Origin: Actinoplanes subtropicus
GTDB taxonomy: Bacteria; Actinomycetota; Actinomycetes; Mycobacteriales; Micromonosporaceae
Assembly: GCF_000721705.1 (NCBI RefSeq)
Contig: NZ_JOJL01000011.1
Coordinates: forward strand, 248,001-312,000
Direction: 5' to 3'
Length of the DNA stretch: 64,000 nt
Within the stretch, counting starts at the first letter, position 1. The number at the start of each line of letters is the position of its first letter. The position numbers and the translations under genes are program-made. Positions 16,162 to 25,517 of the stretch are shown in pieces. The notes under the pieces are model-generated. The model saw nothing but the letters and a program-made list of their open reading frames with translations, searched no databases and had not been told where the DNA came from.

Positions 16162-18585
16162 TCAGGCCGCCCACTGCTCGACCACGCCCGCCGCGATCAG
16201 CGCGTCGATCTCCTCCGGCGGCAGGCCCAGCACCCGCGTCAGGATCTCCCGGGAGTGCTCGCCGGGCAGCGGCGCCGGGTCGAGCGGCGGCGGCGCGACG
16301 TTCGCGAAGACGGCGGGCGCGTTCTCGGTCGGCATTTTCTCGGCGATCCGCGGATGCACCATCGTGCGGAAGAAGCCCCGCGCGGCCAGATGGGGGTCGT
16401 CCAGCAGCTCCGGGATCCGCTGCATCATCGCGGCGGGCACGCCGGCCGCCTGCAACTCGGCCATCGCGTCGCGCGGCGCACGCTTCGACGTCCACGCCGC
16501 CACCAGGGCATCCAGCTCCTCCCGCCGGGGGATCCGGTCCCCGGCCGTGGGAAGATCAAGACCGGTTGCGAGTACGCCTTCCAGCCGCACCCAGTCCTCG
16601 TCGCCCCGCACGGTCACCACGCACCATTCGTCGTCGCCCGCGCAGGGGTAGAGCCCCCACGGCGCGTCCCGGGCGTCCCCGCCGGTGGCAGGCTCTCGCC
16701 GCGCGTCCCGGGCGTCCTCGCCCGGGGCGGCCACTCCCTGCTCGTCGGCGGCGTCTCCGCTCGGGGCGAGCCCCCACGTCGCGCTGCCGGCCGGGGCCAG
16801 CGAGCCCGGGCGTACCGACTCGAGCGCGAGCTGGTGGGCGAGCTGGCCCAGGATGATCTCGGCCTGGGCGACGCTGACCGTGCCGCCGCGGCCGGTGCGG
16901 CGGCGGGCGATCAGTTTGGCCAGGATGGCGACCGCCTCGAAGCGGGCCGCCACGTGGTCGGGGTAGATCGTGGACGCGTCGCTGTGGCCGGCCTCGTCGT
17001 CGGGGTAGCGCCACAGCCCGCTCAGCCCGGTCGTGGCGCGGACCAGCGGCCCGTACCCCATCCGCTTGCTCCACGGCCCGGTCGGCCCGAACGCGCTGGA
17101 GTCGGCGACCACGATCCCGGGGTTGATCGCGGCCAGCTCGTCGTGGCCGAGTCCGAGCGACTCCATCGTGCCCGGCTTGAAGTTGGCGAGCACCACGTCC
17201 GACTCCGCGACCAGCCGCTTGAACAGCGCGATGCCGTCGGTCGTACGCAGGTTGAGGCCGAGGCCGAGCTTGTTGCGGTGCCCGTAGGCGAAGCCCGCGC
17301 TGATCGCCGAGCCGTCGAAGGTCTGCCGGCTGCCGTCCGGGAACGCCTTGTTCTCGACCTTGATGACCTCGGCACCCAGGTCCGCGAAGAGCCGGCCCAG
17401 CTCGGCCCCGACCACGATCACACCCAGGTCGAGCACCCGCAGCCCGGCCAGCGGGCGGGACCGTTCCGTTCCGTACGCGGAGAGTCCGTACGCGGAAGGT
17501 TCGGTGGGGGGTAGGGCGGCGAAAACCTCGGTGGTGTGCTGGCCGTGGACGGGTGCGGGGATCCGGATGCCGGCGCGGCGGCCGTCGATCTCGAGGTAGC
17601 CGTTCGGCATCAGGGCACCGGGGACCTCCTCGATCGGGGTGAAGAGCCCGCGGGCGGTGAACTGGTCGGCGTGCAGCACCTCGGTCGGCTCCAGGAGCGC
17701 GGCGGTCGGGACGCCGTGCCGCTGGCCCTCGGCGACGATCTGCTGCCGGGTGCGGGTGGCGAAGAGGCGGCCGATCGCCGGGTAGATCCGGCCGGCGGCG
17801 GCGAACCGCTTGCCGAGGCTGGCCAGCGCCGGGTCGGCGAACTCCGGGGGCGAGCCGAGCCAGGTGAACATGCCCTGCCACTGGCGCGGCGCGAGCACGC
17901 AGATCCGGACCCAGCCGTCGGCGCAGCGGAAGATCGGGTAGAGGTGCCGGGCGTCGGGGCGGCCCCGCGGCCCGTCGGCGGCCGGGACGCCGCCGGTCGC
18001 GCTGCCGCCGATGCCGAAGCCCGGGTCGAGCACCTGGGCGGTCGCCTCGTAGACCGACACGTCGACCAGGTCACCAGTGCCGGCGAAGTAGGCCACCAGA
18101 GCCGCCCACGCCGCCTGGGCGGCTGCCGACTCGTACGCCAGGGAACCCGGTGGAAGCAACGGCGCGCGACCCGGCAGCCCGGATCGGCAGAGCACCCCGC
18201 CGAGCGCGAGATGCGTCCACTCGGTCGCCTGCCAGTCCCGGTACGGCCCGGTCAGCCCGAAGTCGGTGATCGCCACCACGACCAGGCCGGGCCGCGGCGC
18301 CGGCAGCCAGGACGCTTCATTGGTCAGGTAGATGTCGGCGCTGTCGACCAGGCGCTGCAGATCGTCGCCGGCGGCCACGACCGCGCGCTTGTTCGCGTTG
18401 TGCGTCGCGTAGTAGAGGCTCACCCCGTCGACGACCGGCTCGCGCCGGCGGGACGCCGCGCCCTCGGCCGGCTCCACCCGGATCACGTCGGCGCCGAGGT
18501 CGGCGAGCAGCCGCCCGGTCGTCTCGCCGAGGCCGTCGGTGCGGTCCACGACCCGGACTCCGGTCAGCGGCAGGATCTCGTCCAC
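16162..18585 (-). CDS. Double-domain family III (CaiB/BaiF) CoA-transferase
   Basis: The 807-residue cytosolic enzyme carries two CoA-transferase family III modules in tandem: residues ~6-370 (TGVRVVDRTDGLGETTGRLL, LGADVIRVEPAEG) and ~385-800 (LAGLRVLDLGVIVVGAELG, LGAEVIKVENKAFPDGSR). A single module normally has 360-420 residues and dimerises, so the fusion may fold as a pseudo-dimer. The family moves CoA between organic acids in degradation of carnitine, bile acids, steroids or aromatics. GTG 18585 has GAGGAGG 6 nt upstream. The LysR gene diverges from it and probably regulates it. Confidence 0.87.
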   Translation of the reverse strand: MDEILPLTGVRVVDRTDGLGETTGRLLADLGADVIRVEPAEGAASRRREPVVDGVSLYYATHNANKRAVVAAGDDLQRLVDSADIYLTNEASWLPAPRPGLVVVAITDFGLTGPYRDWQATEWTHLALGGVLCRSGLPGRAPLLPPGSLAYESAAAQAAWAALVAYFAGTGDLVDVSVYEATAQVLDPGFGIGGSATGGVPAADGPRGRPDARHLYPIFRCADGWVRICVLAPRQWQGMFTWLGSPPEFADPALASLGKRFAAAGRIYPAIGRLFATRTRQQIVAEGQRHGVPTAALLEPTEVLHADQFTARGLFTPIEEVPGALMPNGYLEIDGRRAGIRIPAPVHGQHTTEVFAALPPTEPSAYGLSAYGTERSRPLAGLRVLDLGVIVVGAELGRLFADLGAEVIKVENKAFPDGSRQTFDGSAISAGFAYGHRNKLGLGLNLRTTDGIALFKRLVAESDVVLANFKPGTMESLGLGHDELAAINPGIVVADSSAFGPTGPWSKRMGYGPLVRATTGLSGLWRYPDDEAGHSDASTIYPDHVAARFEAVAILAKLIARRRTGRGGTVSVAQAEIILGQLAHQLALESVRPGSLAPAGSATWGLAPSGDAADEQGVAAPGEDARDARREPATGGDARDAPWGLYPCAGDDEWCVVTVRGDEDWVRLEGVLATGLDLPTAGDRIPRREELDALVAAWTSKRAPRDAMAELQAAGVPAAMMQRIPELLDDPHLAARGFFRTMVHPRIAEKMPTENAPAVFANVAPPPLDPAPLPGEHSREILTRVLGLPPEEIDALIAAGVVEQWAA

Positions 18586-18663
18586 GGGCGGCCTCCTCGG
18601 CGGGTGCGGTGCGGTACGTCACACGATGACCGGGCGCCCGGACGTCCGTAAATCACTGTTTCC

Positions 18664-18678
18664 GGCACGCTACGTGCC
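18664..18678. promoter_or_regulatory. Candidate LysR operator
   Basis: GGCACG-CTA-CGTGCC is a perfect 6-bp dyad in the 148-nt space between the divergent CoA-transferase and LysR genes. Its position, about 55 nt before the LysR start, suits autoregulation plus activation of the CoA-transferase. Confidence 0.45.
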
Positions 18679-18733
18679 GCCCGCCGCAACGTGCTTCCTT
18701 GCCGGTGATCGTCCGGCACCGCAGGATGGGTGC

Positions 18734-19648
18734 GTGGACATCGCCCAGCTGCGCTGCTTCCTCGCGGTCGCCGAGGAGCTGCATTTCGGCCGGGCGGCCG
18801 AGCGCCTGCACATGACCGCCTCGCCGGTCAGCCGGATCGTCAAGGATCTGGAACGGGAGCTGGGCGCCGAGCTGTTCGTCCGCGGCTACCACCGGATCCA
18901 GCTGACCCCTGCCGGGCGGGAGCTGGCCCGCCGGGTGCCGCCGCTGCTCGCCGAGTTCGACCGGCTGCGCAGCGAGGTCCAGCTGGTCGCGGCCGGGGAG
19001 AGCCGGGTGGTGCGGCTCGGCGGGTCGCACCTGTCGCCGCCGGCCATCCTGGACGCGGTGGTCGAGTGCGCGGAGAAGGGCAACCCGGGCCGGACCGTCG
19101 ACGTGACGCTGGCGCCCTCCTCGGAGCTGCTGCCGGCGCTCGGGCGGGGTGAGCTGGACGCGGCCGTGGTGCACCTGCCGGTCGACGACCCGGCGATGGA
19201 GGCGTTGCCGCTGGCGGCGTATCGCTTCTTCGTGGCGATGCGCCGGGACGACCCGCTCGCCGGGCGGTCGTCGCTGGACCTGGCCGACCTGGCCGACCGG
19301 ACCGTGGTGACGTTCCCGCTGAGCCTGCAGCCGGCCGCGATGGAGCAGATGCGGGACGGGCTGCTCGGCCGCGGCCTGCGCCGGGTGCGCATGCTGCCCG
19401 GCGCCGACTCGGCGATGCTGGCCGGCCACGTGCGCCGCACCGGCGACCTGACGTTCACGCTGGCCCCGGAGACCGGCGGATCGGCCCGGATCTTCGACGA
19501 CCCGGCGTTCGCGATCGTGCCGCTGACCGACGGGCCGCCGTTCCACCTCGGACTGGTCTGGCTGGGCGCCCGGGTCGCCGATCGGGTGGTCGCGGGCCTG
19601 GTCGAGGCGGTCCAGGAACGGTGGGCCCGCGGCGAGATCCAGATCTAG
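18734..19648 (+). CDS. LysR-family transcriptional regulator
   Basis: The 304-residue protein has an N-terminal winged helix-turn-helix (FLAVAEELHFGRAAERLHMT, then SRIVKDLERELGAELFVRG) and a periplasmic-binding-like effector domain from about residue 90. It is divergent from the CoA-transferase gene, the usual arrangement for a regulator and its target. GTG 18734 was chosen because the HTH begins at once after it and the longer upstream frame is antisense to the CoA-transferase start. Its ligand is probably a CoA-linked acid of the local pathway; that is inference. It converges with the MBL gene, overlapping by 4 nt. Confidence 0.92.
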   Translation: MDIAQLRCFLAVAEELHFGRAAERLHMTASPVSRIVKDLERELGAELFVRGYHRIQLTPAGRELARRVPPLLAEFDRLRSEVQLVAAGESRVVRLGGSHLSPPAILDAVVECAEKGNPGRTVDVTLAPSSELLPALGRGELDAAVVHLPVDDPAMEALPLAAYRFFVAMRRDDPLAGRSSLDLADLADRTVVTFPLSLQPAAMEQMRDGLLGRGLRRVRMLPGADSAMLAGHVRRTGDLTFTLAPETGGSARIFDDPAFAIVPLTDGPPFHLGLVWLGARVADRVVAGLVEAVQERWARGEIQI

Positions 19649-20673
19649 CGGCGCCAGCGCTCCGGGGTGCCGCCGTCCGGGCGGACCGCGCCGGTGCCGG
19701 CCAGGTAGTGCAGGTGGGCGAGGGTCTCGGCGAGGGCCATCCGGCGCAGCATGCCGCGCAGCGCGTCCCAGCCGCGCGACCAGGTCAGCTCGGCGGCGAT
19801 CGCCCAGCCGGTCGACGGGCCGAGGCGGTCCAGGACGGTGAGGATCTCGTGGCCGCGTTCGTCGTGGTGGGCGATCAGGTCGGCGGCGCGGGCGTCGATG
19901 CCGCGGAAGCGGTACTCGTGCGCCGGCAGCGCCTCCTCGGCGGTGAACTTGGCGGTCCGCTCCAGCGACGCCAGGTAGTCGCTGAGCGGGTCGTCCTCGT
20001 CGTCGTGCACGCCGATGTTCGGGGTGATCCGGGGGAGCAGGTGGTCGCCGGTGAGCAGCAGGCCGGCCGCCGCGTCGTGCAGGCACAGGTGGCCGGGGGT
20101 GTGGCCGGGCGTCCAGACCGCGCGCAGCTCGTGCCGGGCCGTCGGCAGCAGGTCGCCGTCCTCGAACGTACGGTCGGGCTCGACCATCTCGAGGATGTCG
20201 CCCACCTTCGCCGGATCCACCACCAGGATCGCGGCTTCGCCGGCGGGTACGCCGTGGCGCAGCAGCCACGCGTGGTCGGCCGCGGCGGCGCCGTCGTGCC
20301 ACGTCCGGCCCGGCAGCGCGCGGGCCTCGGCCGGGTGCATGCCGATCCACGCCCCGGACCGCTCGCGGACCCAGCCGCTGAGGCCGTGGTGGTCGAAGTG
20401 CACGTGGGTGACCAGCACGCCGGTGACGTCGGCGACCGCGGCCCCGGCCAGGCGCAGGCCCGCGGTCAGCGCCTCCCGGCTCTCGTCGCTCTCCCAGCCC
20501 GGGTCGACCAGCAGCACGGCGGGATCGTCGAGGAACGCGTACGCCAGGGTGTAACGCAACGGATTGTGCGGGATCGGCACCGGGATCGACCAGACGCCCG
20601 GGCGGACCTGCTCGACCGGCGGGAGGACGCGCTGCTGCCAGGCCCGGTGCTGAGCCTCTCCGGTGACGATCAT
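19645..20673 (-). CDS. Metallo-beta-lactamase-fold hydrolase
   Basis: The 342-residue enzyme contains THVHFDHHG (HxHxDH) and later metal-ligand segments TPGHTPGHLCLH, TGDHLLPRITPNIGVHDDED and LPAHEYRFRG. A C-terminal helical segment after residue ~270 is seen in related hydrolases. Such proteins hydrolyse thioesters or lactones. In this setting a CoA-thioester or lactone substrate is reasonable but unproven. Its ATG overlaps the stop of the TetR gene (ATGA), so the two are translationally coupled. Confidence 0.85.
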   Translation of the reverse strand: MIVTGEAQHRAWQQRVLPPVEQVRPGVWSIPVPIPHNPLRYTLAYAFLDDPAVLLVDPGWESDESREALTAGLRLAGAAVADVTGVLVTHVHFDHHGLSGWVRERSGAWIGMHPAEARALPGRTWHDGAAAADHAWLLRHGVPAGEAAILVVDPAKVGDILEMVEPDRTFEDGDLLPTARHELRAVWTPGHTPGHLCLHDAAAGLLLTGDHLLPRITPNIGVHDDEDDPLSDYLASLERTAKFTAEEALPAHEYRFRGIDARAADLIAHHDERGHEILTVLDRLGPSTGWAIAAELTWSRGWDALRGMLRRMALAETLAHLHYLAGTGAVRPDGGTPERWRR

Positions 20674-21278
20674 GCGTGGCTCGCGGTGACGGAGTGCAGC
20701 AGGAAGTCGACCAGCCGGGCCGCGTGGGCCGCCGTGTCGCTCGCCAGGGCGGCGCGCCTGCCGGCCGGGGTGGTCATCGCGTGCATCATCGCGCCGCCGA
20801 CCAGGGTGTCCAGCAGCAGCGTGATCGGGACCGTGCCGGGCAACTCGCCCCGGTCGATGCCGCGCCGGACGATCGCGCGGGCGGCCAGCACCTGGGACGT
20901 CCGCAGGGCTTCGTAGTGTTCGGCGATGCCGGGAATGGTGTGTGCCTCCAGGTTGAGCCGCATCGCGGCGCGGCTGGCCGGGCCGAGGTAGAGATCGAGG
21001 ATCTGGGTGGCGAGCTCGGCCAGGTCGCCGTGCAGGGTGCCGGTGTCGACGTCGCTGATTCGCGGCAGGCCGGCCGTCAGCGCGTCGGTGAGCAGCGCCT
21101 CCTTGTTGCTCCAGCGCAGGTAGAGCGACGCCTTGCCGACGCCGGCCCGCTTCGCCACGGCCTCCATCGCGAACCCGGCCCAGCCGGCGTCGCCGAAGAC
21201 GTCCAGGGCGGCCTGGGCGATCCGGCGGTCGACCGCCGGGTCCCGGGGCCGGCCGGGCGCGGTCGGCGTAGCGCTCAT
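20670..21278 (-). CDS. TetR-family transcriptional regulator
   Basis: The 202-residue regulator has the HTH segment AGWAGFAMEAVAKRAGVGKASLYLRWSNKEALL and a helical ligand domain. ATG 21278 is chosen because GGAG lies 6 nt upstream; ATG 21290 has no site. It is cotranscribed with the MBL hydrolase and divergent from the thiolase-crotonase fusion, so it probably represses both in response to an acyl-CoA or similar ligand. Dyads suitable for binding lie between the divergent starts. Confidence 0.9.
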   Translation of the reverse strand: MSATPTAPGRPRDPAVDRRIAQAALDVFGDAGWAGFAMEAVAKRAGVGKASLYLRWSNKEALLTDALTAGLPRISDVDTGTLHGDLAELATQILDLYLGPASRAAMRLNLEAHTIPGIAEHYEALRTSQVLAARAIVRRGIDRGELPGTVPITLLLDTLVGGAMMHAMTTPAGRRAALASDTAAHAARLVDFLLHSVTASHA

Positions 21279-21298
21279 CACGATCTCCATATTGCTGA

Positions 21299-21346
21299 AC
21301 GGATTCCGTCAGGATACAGTCGCCATAAGTGAACGGGAAGCGTTCA
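21299..21346. promoter_or_regulatory. Two dyads between TetR and thiolase-crotonase genes
   Basis: ACGGA-T-TCCGT (21299-21309) and TGAACG-GGAAG-CGTTCA (21330-21346) are perfect inverted repeats in the 83-nt divergent promoter region. Both are good candidates for TetR binding sites. Confidence 0.5.
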
Positions 21347-21361
21347 GTATTGGAGACATTC

Positions 21362-23734
21362 ATGACACCGGACGACCTCGACCCGCGTACGCCGATCGTG
21401 GCAGGCGTCGGGCAGTCCGCGGAGCGCCTCGACGAGCCGGGGTATCGGCGCCGGTCGCCGGTGGAATTGGCCGCGGACGCCGCGCGGGCGGCGATCGCGG
21501 ACACCGGTTCGCCCTCGCGGGAGGTCGTCGCGGCGATCGACACGGTGGCGGGCACCCGGCAGTTCGAGAACTCGATGCCGATGGCCCGGGCGCCGCTGGG
21601 CCGGTCGGACAATTTCCCGCGCTCGGTCGCCGGGCGCGTAGGCGTCACGCCGCGCCGGGCGGTGCTCGAGGTGGCGGGTGGGCAGAGCCCGCAGCACCTG
21701 GTCAACGAATTCGCGGCCGCCATTGCCGCGGGGTCCTGCGGCTCGGTATTGATCTTCGGGTCGGAGGCGATTTCCACCATTGAGAGGTACGCCGGGGACG
21801 AGTCGAAACCCGATTTCACCGAGCACGTCGACGGCGATCTGGAGGACCGCGGATACGGGCTGCACGGGCTGGTCAGCATGCATCAGGCGGCGCACGGGCT
21901 GACCGACGCGCCGAGCCAGTACGCGCTTTTCGAGAACGCCCGGCGGGCCCGGCTCAAGCAGTCGCGGGAGGAGTACGCGGCGGCGATCGGGGCGTTGTTC
22001 GAGCCGTTCACCCGGGTCGCGGCGGCCAATCCGTACGCGGCGGCGCCGATCGAGCGCAGCGCGGCGGAGTTGGTCACGCCGAGCGCGGCGAACCGGCCGA
22101 TCGCCGACCCGTACACCCGCTATGTCGTCGCCCGGGAAAAGGTGAACCAGGGCGCGGCGGTGCTGCTGACGTCGGTCGGCGAGGCGCGGCGACTGGGCAT
22201 TCCGCGGGCGAAGTGGGTGTTCCTGGCCGGGCACGCCGACCTGCGCGAGCGCGACCTGATGGAGCGGGCGGATCTGTCGGCCGGCCCGGCGTCGGTGATG
22301 GCCGCGCGGCACGCCCTGGAAGTGGCCGGAATCGGGATGGACGATGTCGCCACCATCGATCTGTACAGCTGTTTCCCGGCGCCGGTGTTCAATATCGCGG
22401 ACGCATTCGGGCTGGCGGCGGACGACCCGCGCGGGCTGACGGTGACCGGCGGACTGCCGTTCTTCGGCGGGGCCGGCAACAACTACTCGATGCACGCGAT
22501 CGCCACGACCGTCGAGTTGGCGCGCCGTTCGCCGGGCAGTTACGGATTCGTCGGGGCCAATGGCGGGACGATGAGCAAGTACTCGGCCGGGGTCTATACG
22601 ACCACGCCGTCGCCGTGGCGGGCGGACCGGTCCCGGGAACTGCAGGCGGAGATCGACTCGTGGGCGGCGCCGGTCGAGGCGCGGCAGGCGGACGGCTGGG
22701 CGACCGTCGAGACGTACACGGTGAAGCAGGCGCGCGACGGGAAGCGGACCGGCATCGTGATCGGGCGCCTCGAGTCGGACGGGCGACGGTTCATCTCCCG
22801 TACGGACGATCGGGACTTTTCGATTTTGGCATTGCTCGGCACCGACGAGCCGATCGGCAAACGCGTATACGTGCGGTCGTTCGGCTTCGGCAACCGGGTG
22901 ACGGTTTCGCCGGAAGCGATGGACGCGCTCTTTCCGGTGTCGCCGGCGGTGCTTCGAGAACGCTACGAGCACATTCTCGTACGGCGAGAGGGACATCTGC
23001 TCGAAGTCACCATCAACCGGCCGGAGGCGCGAAACAGCCTGCACCCGATGGCCAACGACGAGCTCGACCACGCGTTCGACGCCTATTTCGCGGACGACGA
23101 CCTGTGGGTGGCGATCCTGACCGGGGCCGGCGACAAGGCGTTCTCGGCCGGCAATGACCTGATCTACTCGGGGTCGGGCCAGCCGATGTGGGTGCCGAAG
23201 AACGGGTTCGCGGGCCTGACCAGCCGCCGCAGCCTGCCCAAACCGGTCATCGCCGCGGTCAACGGCTTCGCGATGGGCGGCGGGTGCGAGATCGCGCTGG
23301 CCTGTCACCTGGTGGTCGCCGACGAGACGGCAAGGTTCGCGCTCAGCGAGGTGAAGGTCGGGCTGATCGCCGGGGCCGGGGGAGTGGTGCGGCTGCCGCG
23401 CATGCTGCCACCGAAGCTGGCGAACGAGATGATCCTGACCGGCCGCCGGCTGACCGCCGCCGAGGCACAGGCGTACGGCCTGGTCAACCGGGTCACGCCG
23501 GCGGGGCGGGCGCTGGCCGGGGCGCGAGAGCTGGCGGCCGAGATTCTCGACGGGTCGCCCACCTCGGTGCGGATCTCGCTGCAGGTGATGGAGGAGACCC
23601 GGGGCATCCCGGACGTGGTCGACGCGGTGACCCACCACAGCCCGGCCCTCGACGACCTGATGGTCAGCGAGGACGCGATCGAGGGGCTGACGGCGTTCGC
23701 CCAGAAACGCAAGCCGCGGTGGCGCAACCGCTGA
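21362..23734 (+). CDS. Thiolase-like acetyl-CoA acetyltransferase fused to enoyl-CoA hydratase/isomerase
   Basis: In this 790-residue fusion, residues 1-~530 are a SCP-x-type thiolase-like protein (GGQSPQHLVNEFAAAI, DLYSCFPAPV, GGLPFFGGAGNNYSMHAIA, ending in an OB-like segment VYVRSFGFGNRVTV). Residues ~538-790 are a complete crotonase (INRPEARNSLHP, FSAGNDL and GFAMGGGCEIAL oxyanion-hole loops, SEVKVGLIAGAGGVVRLPR). The usual nucleophilic Cys is not seen in the GGQSPQ loop, so the first half may act as a lyase or scaffold and not as a true thiolase. It should catalyse two linked steps on one acyl-CoA. ATG 21362 has GGAG 7 nt upstream. TetR control is likely. Confidence 0.85.
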   Translation: MTPDDLDPRTPIVAGVGQSAERLDEPGYRRRSPVELAADAARAAIADTGSPSREVVAAIDTVAGTRQFENSMPMARAPLGRSDNFPRSVAGRVGVTPRRAVLEVAGGQSPQHLVNEFAAAIAAGSCGSVLIFGSEAISTIERYAGDESKPDFTEHVDGDLEDRGYGLHGLVSMHQAAHGLTDAPSQYALFENARRARLKQSREEYAAAIGALFEPFTRVAAANPYAAAPIERSAAELVTPSAANRPIADPYTRYVVAREKVNQGAAVLLTSVGEARRLGIPRAKWVFLAGHADLRERDLMERADLSAGPASVMAARHALEVAGIGMDDVATIDLYSCFPAPVFNIADAFGLAADDPRGLTVTGGLPFFGGAGNNYSMHAIATTVELARRSPGSYGFVGANGGTMSKYSAGVYTTTPSPWRADRSRELQAEIDSWAAPVEARQADGWATVETYTVKQARDGKRTGIVIGRLESDGRRFISRTDDRDFSILALLGTDEPIGKRVYVRSFGFGNRVTVSPEAMDALFPVSPAVLRERYEHILVRREGHLLEVTINRPEARNSLHPMANDELDHAFDAYFADDDLWVAILTGAGDKAFSAGNDLIYSGSGQPMWVPKNGFAGLTSRRSLPKPVIAAVNGFAMGGGCEIALACHLVVADETARFALSEVKVGLIAGAGGVVRLPRMLPPKLANEMILTGRRLTAAEAQAYGLVNRVTPAGRALAGARELAAEILDGSPTSVRISLQVMEETRGIPDVVDAVTHHSPALDDLMVSEDAIEGLTAFAQKRKPRWRNR

Positions 23735-23740
23735 CCCGGG

Positions 23741-24604
23741 CTACGGCGTGGCGGCCCAGTCGGCGGCGGTGTCCCGGACGTAGTCCTCGTACGACCGTGG
23801 TGGCCGGCCCAGCAGGCCGGTGATCAGGGCGACGTCCCTGGCCGAGGTGGGCACCGGGATGCGGGAGAGCAGCCGGTACGTGTGGCCGAAGTCCGCCAGC
23901 TTCTGGCCGGCGAGGCCCCGGGCCAGGGCCGGGCGCCAGGCGCTCTCCGCGTCCTGGTACTCGACCGGGCGGCCGAGCGCGCTCGCCCAGGTCTGCGCCG
24001 CCGCGCGGCCGCTGATCGAGGCGGGGCCGGCCAGCGTGCCGGTCACCGCCGGGAACGCCGGGTCGGTCAGGGCCCGGGCCAGCACCTCGCCGACGTCGCG
24101 CAGGTCGACCCGGTTGACGCCGCGCGGATGGGCCGGCAAAGGGTAGCGTCCGGCCAGGATGTCGGCCTTGATGATCTCGTCGTTCTGGTAGAAGTTCGTC
24201 GGGGCGAGCACCACGTCGCAGACCGGGGAGCGGTGCATGCGGGCGCCGATCCGCAGCTTGCCGCGGTAGTGCGGGAGGAATCGCTCGTAGACGAACCGGC
24301 GGAGGCCGCCCGCGTACACGCCGCAGAAGACCAGCCGGGTGCCCAGGCGTTCGCAGGCGCGGGCGAAGGTCTCGGCCAGGCGCTCCTCGTCCGGGTCGTG
24401 CGGGGAGGTGTAAAGGGCCGCGCTCACGCCGCTCAGCGCGGCGGTCACCGACGCCTCGTCGCGGAGATTGCCCAGGACCGGGGTCACGCCCTCGGGGAGC
24501 GACGCTTTTCGGACCAGGGCTCGTACGTCGGTGCCCCTGGCCAGCAGCGCCCTCGTCGTGTGGACGCCTACGCTGCCGGTCGCACCCACCACCAGAACCG
24601 TCAT
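23741..24604 (-). CDS. NmrA-like NAD(P)-binding reductase
   Basis: The 287-residue protein has a Rossmann start VLVVGATGSVGVHTTRALL (GxxGxxG) and the layout of NmrA/HSCARG-like atypical SDRs. It lacks the classical YxxxK pair, so it may be a redox sensor or an isoflavone-reductase-like enzyme. A strong site (GGAGGGCGGG) precedes ATG 24604. It starts 28 nt after the LysR stop on the same strand and is probably in one operon with it. Confidence 0.8.
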   Translation of the reverse strand: MTVLVVGATGSVGVHTTRALLARGTDVRALVRKASLPEGVTPVLGNLRDEASVTAALSGVSAALYTSPHDPDEERLAETFARACERLGTRLVFCGVYAGGLRRFVYERFLPHYRGKLRIGARMHRSPVCDVVLAPTNFYQNDEIIKADILAGRYPLPAHPRGVNRVDLRDVGEVLARALTDPAFPAVTGTLAGPASISGRAAAQTWASALGRPVEYQDAESAWRPALARGLAGQKLADFGHTYRLLSRIPVPTSARDVALITGLLGRPPRSYEDYVRDTAADWAATP

Positions 24605-24632
24605 CGATCCCGCCCTCCTCCGGCCCCGAGGA

Positions 24633-25517
24633 TCATGACAGGGCTTGCGCCGCCTCGCGGATGAGGGTGACCACTTCGGTCACCAGCGGGGTGGGGCGTC
24701 TCCTGTGGACGACGCAGATCTCGCGGGCGGGCCGGGCGGTGCCCCACTCGCGGACGCGCAGGCCCGGATGCTCCCGCAGCACCATCGCGGGGACCAGGGC
24801 GATGCCGAGGCCGGCGCGGACCAGGGCCAGGGTGAGGCCGTAGTCGGCGGTCTCGTAGCTGATCCTGGGAGTGAAGCCGATCCGGGCGGCGAGCATGTCC
24901 AGGCACGTGCGGTTGGGCACGCCCGGGCCGCCGGAGATCCAGTGCTCGGCGGCCGGGTCCAGCTTCCCGTTCGCCGGGCGGGTGGCCGGGAGCGCCAGGC
25001 GCAGCGGATCGTTGAGCAGCGGCCGGCGGATCAGGCCGCCGGTGGGCACGGACGGCACGCCCGGGTAGCGGTGGGTGATCAGCAGGTCGAGGTCGCCGGA
25101 GGTGACCAGGCCGTAGCCGTCGGGCGGCTCCAGGTCGCGCAGGGACAACTGGACGTCGGGGTGCCGCGCGCGGAGCTCGACGAGGGCCGCGGGGACCAGG
25201 GCGGCGCCGGCGGTGGCGAAGGTGCCGATCGCCATCCGCCGCTGTTCCGCTCCCAGGACCGCGGCGGTGGCGGCCTCGGCCTCGCGGAGCTCTCCCAGGA
25301 CCCGTTCGGCGTGGTGCACCAGGACGGCGCCGGCCTCGGTGAGCCGGATGCCGGTGCCGCTGCGCTCGACCAGGCGGGCCCGCAGCTCCGCCTCCAGCTT
25401 GCTGAGCTGCTGGGAGAGCGCCGAGGGGGTGTACGACATGCGGCGGGCCGCCTCGGCGATCGAGCCCGCACGGGCCACCTCGACCAGCACTCGGAGCCGT
25501 CCTACGTCCAGGGTCAT
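24633..25517 (-). CDS. LysR-family transcriptional regulator
   Basis: The 294-residue regulator has HTH VEVARAGSIAEAARRMSYTP then SALSQQLSKLEAELRARLVE, and a substrate-binding-like domain (QLSLRDLEPPDGY, SYETADYGLTLALVRAGLG). It is divergent from the dehydratase gene with only a short gap and lies upstream of the NmrA-like gene, so it may control both. ATG 25517 sits inside the left arm of an inverted repeat that spans the divergent start region. Confidence 0.9.
   Translation of the reverse strand: MTLDVGRLRVLVEVARAGSIAEAARRMSYTPSALSQQLSKLEAELRARLVERSGTGIRLTEAGAVLVHHAERVLGELREAEAATAAVLGAEQRRMAIGTFATAGAALVPAALVELRARHPDVQLSLRDLEPPDGYGLVTSGDLDLLITHRYPGVPSVPTGGLIRRPLLNDPLRLALPATRPANGKLDPAAEHWISGGPGVPNRTCLDMLAARIGFTPRISYETADYGLTLALVRAGLGIALVPAMVLREHPGLRVREWGTARPAREICVVHRRRPTPLVTEVVTLIREAAQALS

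Noticed and set aside
21344..23638. 764-codon minus-strand frame opposite the thiolase-crotonase fusion
   Set aside because: Antisense shadow, Arg-rich, while the plus strand encodes two clear enzymes.
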